This document shows positions 43,628 through 47,145 of a stretch of DNA of 47,145 nucleotides, piece by piece; positions within the stretch are counted from its first letter, which is position 1; each line of letters starts with the position of its first letter. Both the position numbers and the translations under genes were made by a program. The stretch covers positions 1 to 47,145 of the forward strand of contig JAAYAM010000091.1 in the NCBI GenBank assembly GCA_012719355.1, read 5' to 3'. This DNA is from Acidobacteriota bacterium. GTDB lineage: Bacteria; Acidobacteriota; UBA6911. A model generated the notes under the pieces. That model was given only the letters and a program-made list of their open reading frames with translations. It ran no database searches and was not told where the DNA came from.

Positions 43628-44296
43628 ATGGCACTCAAGATAATCAAGCCAGGGAGTCCGAAAGCCGCGAGCGTCAGGCAGTTCCTGTTCCCGGATAATA
43701 CGGGAGACATGCCGTTCCAGTGCGACGATCCGGTTTCCGCTCCTGCTCAGGTCGAGGAGGCCGCTCCTGTCGAGCCCCCGGTTCCCGAAATTGACGTGTC
43801 CCTGATTGAAAAGGAGGCGTATCAAAGAGGGCTTCTCGAGGGCGAGAAGGCCGGCATCCACAAGGCTGAACAGAAGCTCGAACCGGTTCTTCAGCGGTAT
43901 GCGGATTCTCTCCTCGAGTTCGGAAAACTGAGATCGTCCCTCTATGTTCAGGTTGAACGAGAAGTCGTCAGACTGGCAATCGAGGTGGCAAAAAAGATAG
44001 TGCACCGTGAAATCCAGGTGGACAGGGACATTGTCAGGACGCTGGTGCATGTCGCGCTCGGTCATGTGTCCGGAAAGTCTGCCGTGACGATTCATCTGAA
44101 TCCTGACGACTATGGGTATCTGCTCGAGCGGCGGGCAGAACTGTCGGAGGTTGAAGGAAGAGATGTCGCTTTGCTTGCCGACAATTCCATTGAACGCGGC
44201 GGATGCGTAATCCAGACGGAATGCGGCGATATCGACGCCCGGATAGAAGAGAAATTCCGGGAAGTGGAACGGGCGTTTTTCGAAGGCGGTGAATAA
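43628..44296 (+). CDS. fliH: Flagellar export regulator FliH
   Basis: A 222-residue protein of the FliH/SctL family that binds and inhibits the FliI ATPase and brings it to the export gate. The long central helix with heptads (about 60-120) and the C-terminal VRLAIEVAKKIVHREIQVDRDIVRTLVHVALGHV, SAVTIHLNPDDYGYLLE and IERGGCVIQTECGDIDARIEEKFREV are typical. The sequence is weakly conserved in general, but its place between fliG and fliI settles it. Confidence 0.92.
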   Translation: MALKIIKPGSPKAASVRQFLFPDNTGDMPFQCDDPVSAPAQVEEAAPVEPPVPEIDVSLIEKEAYQRGLLEGEKAGIHKAEQKLEPVLQRYADSLLEFGKLRSSLYVQVEREVVRLAIEVAKKIVHREIQVDRDIVRTLVHVALGHVSGKSAVTIHLNPDDYGYLLERRAELSEVEGRDVALLADNSIERGGCVIQTECGDIDARIEEKFREVERAFFEGGE

Positions 44297-44297
44297 C

Positions 44298-45626
44298 ATG
44301 GGCTCCGGAATCGACATGGAAAGCTATTTCCGCAAACTCGGCCGCCTGGATACGGTTAAAACCGTAGGGACCGTCAAGCGGGCGGTCGGGCTCGTTGTCG
44401 AGTCGCTCGGACCTCCCGTGTCGATCGGGGAAGTCTGTGAGATTGCCGGCAGAAACCACTCGGGGATGAGTATCCCGGCCGAGGTTGTCGGGTTCAAAGA
44501 CAACTACGTTATCTCGATGCCCCTCTTCAAAGTCCACGGGGTGAAGCTCGGCGACAAGGTAATATGCAGAAGGCAGAAAGCATCGATACCTGTAAGTTCA
44601 GGCCTTCTGGGCAGGGTGGTGAATGCGATGGGCGAGCCCATCGATGATCTTGGTCCGATCGATGGCGAGCAATACTACGAGACACAGCCGGCAGAGACAA
44701 ATCCGCTGCAGCGTAAGAACATCAGCGAGACTCTGGGAACCGGGATCAGAGCGATCGACGGGCTCCTGACGTGCGGGAAGGGCCAGCGCATCGGAATTTT
44801 CGGCGGCAGCGGAGTAGGGAAGAGCACGCTTCTTGGAATGATGGCGCGGTATACGTCGGCCGATGTTAATGTCATCAGCCTCATCGGCGAGCGTGGACGA
44901 GAGGTACGCGGCTTTATCGAAAAGGATCTCGGCGAAGAGGGGCTGAAACGTTCGGTTGTGGTTGTTTCAACTTCCGACCAGCCTCCGCTCCTCCGGATAC
45001 GGGCGGCACTGGTCGCAACGACGATAGCCGAGTACTTCCGGGATCTTGGAAACGACGTGTTGCTTGTCATGGATTCCGTTACCCGCTTTGCAATGGCGCA
45101 GAGGGAAGTGGGACTCGCGGCCGGCGAACCCCCCTCTTCCAAAGGCTACACTCCTTCCGTGTTTGCACTGCTTCCGCGGCTGTTCGAACGCGCAGGGAAC
45201 TTCATGTCCGGCGGGAGTATTACCGGATTCTACACGGTCCTGGTGGAAGGGGACGACATGAACGAACCGATCGCCGATGCGGTTCGGTCGCTCCTGGATG
45301 GACACGTTGTTCTCAGCCGCGAACTGGCATGGCGCAATCAGTACCCCTGCATAGACGTTCTGGCCAGCGTCAGCCGTCTCATGCCCGATCTGGTCTCGCA
45401 GCCCTACCTTCAGAAGGCGGGGAAAATCAGAGAGTGGCTCGCCACCTACAGAAAAGCAGAGGATATGATCAATATCGGTGCCTACGTTGCGGGGAGCAAT
45501 CCCAAAATCGACATGGCGGTGAAGAAGATCGACCCGGTAACATCTTTCCTGATCCAGAACAGTAATGAACAGGTCAGTCTCGAAAGTGCATTTAACGGCG
45601 TTGAAGATATCACAAAGGATATTTGA
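44298..45626 (+). CDS. fliI: Flagellum-specific ATPase FliI
   Basis: A 442-residue export ATPase related to the F1 beta subunit. Walker A GGSGVGKST is at 169-177, Walker B is in DVLLVMDSVTRFAMAQREVGLAAGEPPSSKGYTPSVFALLPRL, and the tail GAYVAGSNPKIDMA is typical. I chose the ATG at 44298, just behind the fliH stop; a GTG at 44289 overlapping fliH is possible. It forms a hexamer that feeds substrates to the export gate. fliJ starts 1 bp after the stop. Confidence 0.97.
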   Translation: MGSGIDMESYFRKLGRLDTVKTVGTVKRAVGLVVESLGPPVSIGEVCEIAGRNHSGMSIPAEVVGFKDNYVISMPLFKVHGVKLGDKVICRRQKASIPVSSGLLGRVVNAMGEPIDDLGPIDGEQYYETQPAETNPLQRKNISETLGTGIRAIDGLLTCGKGQRIGIFGGSGVGKSTLLGMMARYTSADVNVISLIGERGREVRGFIEKDLGEEGLKRSVVVVSTSDQPPLLRIRAALVATTIAEYFRDLGNDVLLVMDSVTRFAMAQREVGLAAGEPPSSKGYTPSVFALLPRLFERAGNFMSGGSITGFYTVLVEGDDMNEPIADAVRSLLDGHVVLSRELAWRNQYPCIDVLASVSRLMPDLVSQPYLQKAGKIREWLATYRKAEDMINIGAYVAGSNPKIDMAVKKIDPVTSFLIQNSNEQVSLESAFNGVEDITKDI

Positions 45627-45627
45627 T

Positions 45628-46083
45628 GTGAGACGTTTCGTCTTCAGCCTGGAAACACTGCTGCGACATCGCGAGGATCTGGAACAGAAAGAGAAAGACG
45701 AACTGATGAAGAAGAATCACAGGCTCCAGACAGAGATTCATCACCGTAACGGTCTTGCGTCAAAGTATTTCGAGACAATGAAGGAGCTGGCGCGCAGCAG
45801 AACCGGAGGAGTCGATGCACGCGAACTGGATCTTTATTCTCTGTATGCGAAACGGCTCACCTGCGAGATCGGCCGGAGCGAACAGCGCCTGGAGGAGTTG
45901 CGGGAGCAGGTACAGGAACAGAAGCAGGCGGTAGTAGAGGCTTCAAAGAAGCGAAAGGTACTTGCATCCCTGAAGGCCAGGAAGGAACGGGAGTTTTTCT
46001 CCGAGCTCGAGAAACAGGAACAGAAGGATGTCGACGATCTTGTCGTAACGAGATTTGTGCCGAAAACCGGCAGCCGCGACTGA
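45628..46083 (+). CDS. fliJ: Flagellar export chaperone FliJ
   Basis: A 151-residue, nearly all helical coiled-coil protein rich in Glu, Lys and Gln, of the FliJ type (RRFVFSLETLLRHREDLEQKEKDEL at the N-terminus). FliJ sits in the FliI ring like the F1 gamma stalk and recycles chaperones. I chose the GTG at 45628 because AAGGAT precedes it and family homology begins there; the longer frame from 45565 lies within fliI. Order fliI-fliJ-fliK supports the call. Confidence 0.9.
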   Translation: MRRFVFSLETLLRHREDLEQKEKDELMKKNHRLQTEIHHRNGLASKYFETMKELARSRTGGVDARELDLYSLYAKRLTCEIGRSEQRLEELREQVQEQKQAVVEASKKRKVLASLKARKEREFFSELEKQEQKDVDDLVVTRFVPKTGSRD

Positions 46084-46096
46084 GAAGGGAATGACT

Positions 46097-47145
46097 ATGC
46101 TCGTCAGCTTCACTACAAATCTGCCCGGTGTGACGAAGGATGTTGCCGCGGTCGCGGACTCGGGAGAATGCGGTCCCGCCAGCGAATTCTTCCTGCAGAT
46201 GGAGGCAATGCAGAATCCTCGGACCGGTTCTGAAAGCGATCACCCATCACCGACTGAAGAACCGCTCCCTGCCTCTGCTTTTTCGGGCGTGCCTTCAGCG
46301 GTTCCGACGAATAACGGAGAAGAAGCGGTGCGTTCTGTTGAAGAGCTGACGAAGGAACGTGCTGAGTGGATTTCGGAGGATCAGTCGGAGAAACCGGCGC
46401 CGCCCACACTTGTTGCCGCAACGACGGAAGAAGGTACGGCTGTCAGATGTGCCTCGTGCGCAGCCGATGTTGCGACGGCTTCGGCCTCTCCGGATGACGC
46501 ACAGGCGGGCGTTTCGGTATCGGAGGCCCCCGCGCCGCCCGAACCGGTTGAAGAAGGGCCGATTGAGTTCGCGCCGGCGGTTTCACCACCGCGAACAGAA
46601 GGCAGGAAAGCCTTCGAGAATGAAGTTCCGGTCAAAAACACGACTCGTCTTGGGGAAAAGGGAGGCGTGCATGTCGAACACGCCCCTGCTCCACCTGCGG
46701 CAGGCGTGCGTCATGGCACTGAGACGTTGCCGGCCCCGAAGGTTGCTCAGATCGTGGCTGAAAATGGCGAGAATGCGCAGGCCCCGAAGGTTACGCCGAT
46801 TGCGACTGAGAATGGCGAGAATTCGCCCGTCGCGAAGGTTACGCCGATTGTGACTGAGAATAGCGAGAATTCGCCCGTCGCGAAGGTTACGCCGATTGTG
46901 ACTGAGAATGGCGAGAATTCGCCCGTCGCGAAGGTTACGCCGATTGTGGCTGAGAATGGCGAGAATGCACCGGCTTCAGCCGCACTCGATGTCAGGACCA
47001 ATGTGGAGAAGACGGCAGCGCAGTTCCGCGAGCCTGCCGAAGATGACGATGCTTTACCCTTGGATTGCGTCATCGGATCATCGAAAGCGAAACCAGTGTC
47101 ATCCCATGGTGGCAAAGGGGACGTAATTGTCGGTGCCGCGCCTCA
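46097..47145 (+). CDS. fliK: FliK-like hook-length control protein, 5' part (runs off the window)
   Basis: An open frame runs from the ATG at 46097 (AAGGGA 6 nt before it; an ATG at 46091 also fits) to the end of the window without a stop: 349 codons seen, the C-terminus missing. The visible part is low-complexity and rich in Ala, Pro, Glu, Val and Thr, and so is disordered. It includes five 16-residue repeats of the type KVTPIVTENGENSPVA (residues 215-294). No folded domain is seen. FliK proteins have such a long flexible N-terminal part and a conserved C-terminal domain that switches export specificity. Position right after fliJ is the main reason for the call; the missing C-terminal domain is the test. 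Confidence 0.75.
   Translation, partial: MLVSFTTNLPGVTKDVAAVADSGECGPASEFFLQMEAMQNPRTGSESDHPSPTEEPLPASAFSGVPSAVPTNNGEEAVRSVEELTKERAEWISEDQSEKPAPPTLVAATTEEGTAVRCASCAADVATASASPDDAQAGVSVSEAPAPPEPVEEGPIEFAPAVSPPRTEGRKAFENEVPVKNTTRLGEKGGVHVEHAPAPPAAGVRHGTETLPAPKVAQIVAENGENAQAPKVTPIATENGENSPVAKVTPIVTENSENSPVAKVTPIVTENGENSPVAKVTPIVAENGENAPASAALDVRTNVEKTAAQFREPAEDDDALPLDCVIGSSKAKPVSSHGGKGDVIVGAAP
46739..46978 (+). repeat. Five tandem 48-bp in-frame repeats in the fliK-like gene
   Basis: The motif AAGGTT recurs exactly every 48 bp at 46739, 46787, 46835, 46883 and 46931. Each unit encodes 16 residues (consensus KVTPIVTENGENSPVA). The three middle units are nearly identical in DNA, the outer two more diverged, as expected if new copies arise in the centre. 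A copy-number change would keep the frame. Confidence 0.95.

Noticed and set aside
46359-46853. Arg-rich 164-codon open frame on the plus strand
   Set aside because: It lies in another frame of the open fliK-like gene; its Arg/Leu repeats are a by-product of the 48-bp repeat and GC content.
46739-46978. Regular 48-bp repeats as a CRISPR array
   Set aside because: There are no unique spacers; units are contiguous, in frame and encode a 16-residue repeat.

Overview
The window comes from a Gram-negative, moderately GC-rich bacterium that builds type IV pili and flagella and uses sigma-54 and c-type cytochromes. The mix of a pilMNOPQ cluster, an accBC operon, etfBA, multihaem cytochrome and NtrC-type flagellar regulators resembles Acidobacteriota or a neighbouring phylum. 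This placement is an inference; no rRNA gene is present to settle it. Nearly all of the window is ordinary chromosomal backbone. I see no insertion sequence, prophage, tRNA or CRISPR array.

Layout. 1-8.1 kb: a J-domain/zinc-ribbon/PilZ protein, a pair of periplasmic M16 peptidases (one active, one lacking the zinc motif), a response regulator with a GAF/HD-GYP phosphodiesterase, a DedA membrane protein, and a secreted metallophosphatase-tetrahaem cytochrome. The cytochrome gene is interrupted by an in-frame UGA that I read as selenocysteine. 8.2-18.7 kb (plus strand): a membrane-anchored TPR protein, yceD-rpmF-plsX, acpP, etfBA, then pgpH-ybeY-corC-ribD. 18.6-26.1 kb (minus strand): accB-accC-thiE and the type IV pilus assembly operon pilMNOPQ. 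26.4-33.5 kb (plus strand): the translation block rplM-rpsI-rpsB-tsf-pyrH-frr, then efp and speA. 33.5-36.6 kb (minus strand): argH and an NtrC-family regulator with an unusual GAFTNA loop. 36.9-47.1 kb (plus strand): a FleS/FleR-like sensor kinase and regulator, then flgB-flgC-fliE-fliF-fliG-fliH-fliI-fliJ and the first part of a fliK-like gene that runs off the right edge.

How the genes work together. The flagellar export and basal-body genes sit directly behind their probable two-component regulators. A clear -24/-12 (GG-N10-GC) sigma-54 promoter lies before the kinase-regulator pair and another before flgB, so the pair is probably autoregulated and switches on flgB and the genes behind it. 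The pilus operon, the PilZ protein and the HD-GYP protein suggest that surface motility is tied to c-di-GMP. The lipid genes plsX, acpP and accBC and the beta-oxidation-type electron carriers etfBA are spread over several transcription units.

The most notable observation is the probable selenoprotein at 6689-8044 (minus). The 399-codon reading frame visible at first is only the part after the UGA. Upstream in the same frame lie a strong Shine-Dalgarno, a signal peptide and 51 codons ending in Pro-Cys-Gly. The UGA takes the place of the last Cys of a Pro-Cys-Gly-Cys motif that I recall from related proteins. A perfect 7-bp hairpin follows 12 nt after the UGA, as expected for a bacterial SECIS element.
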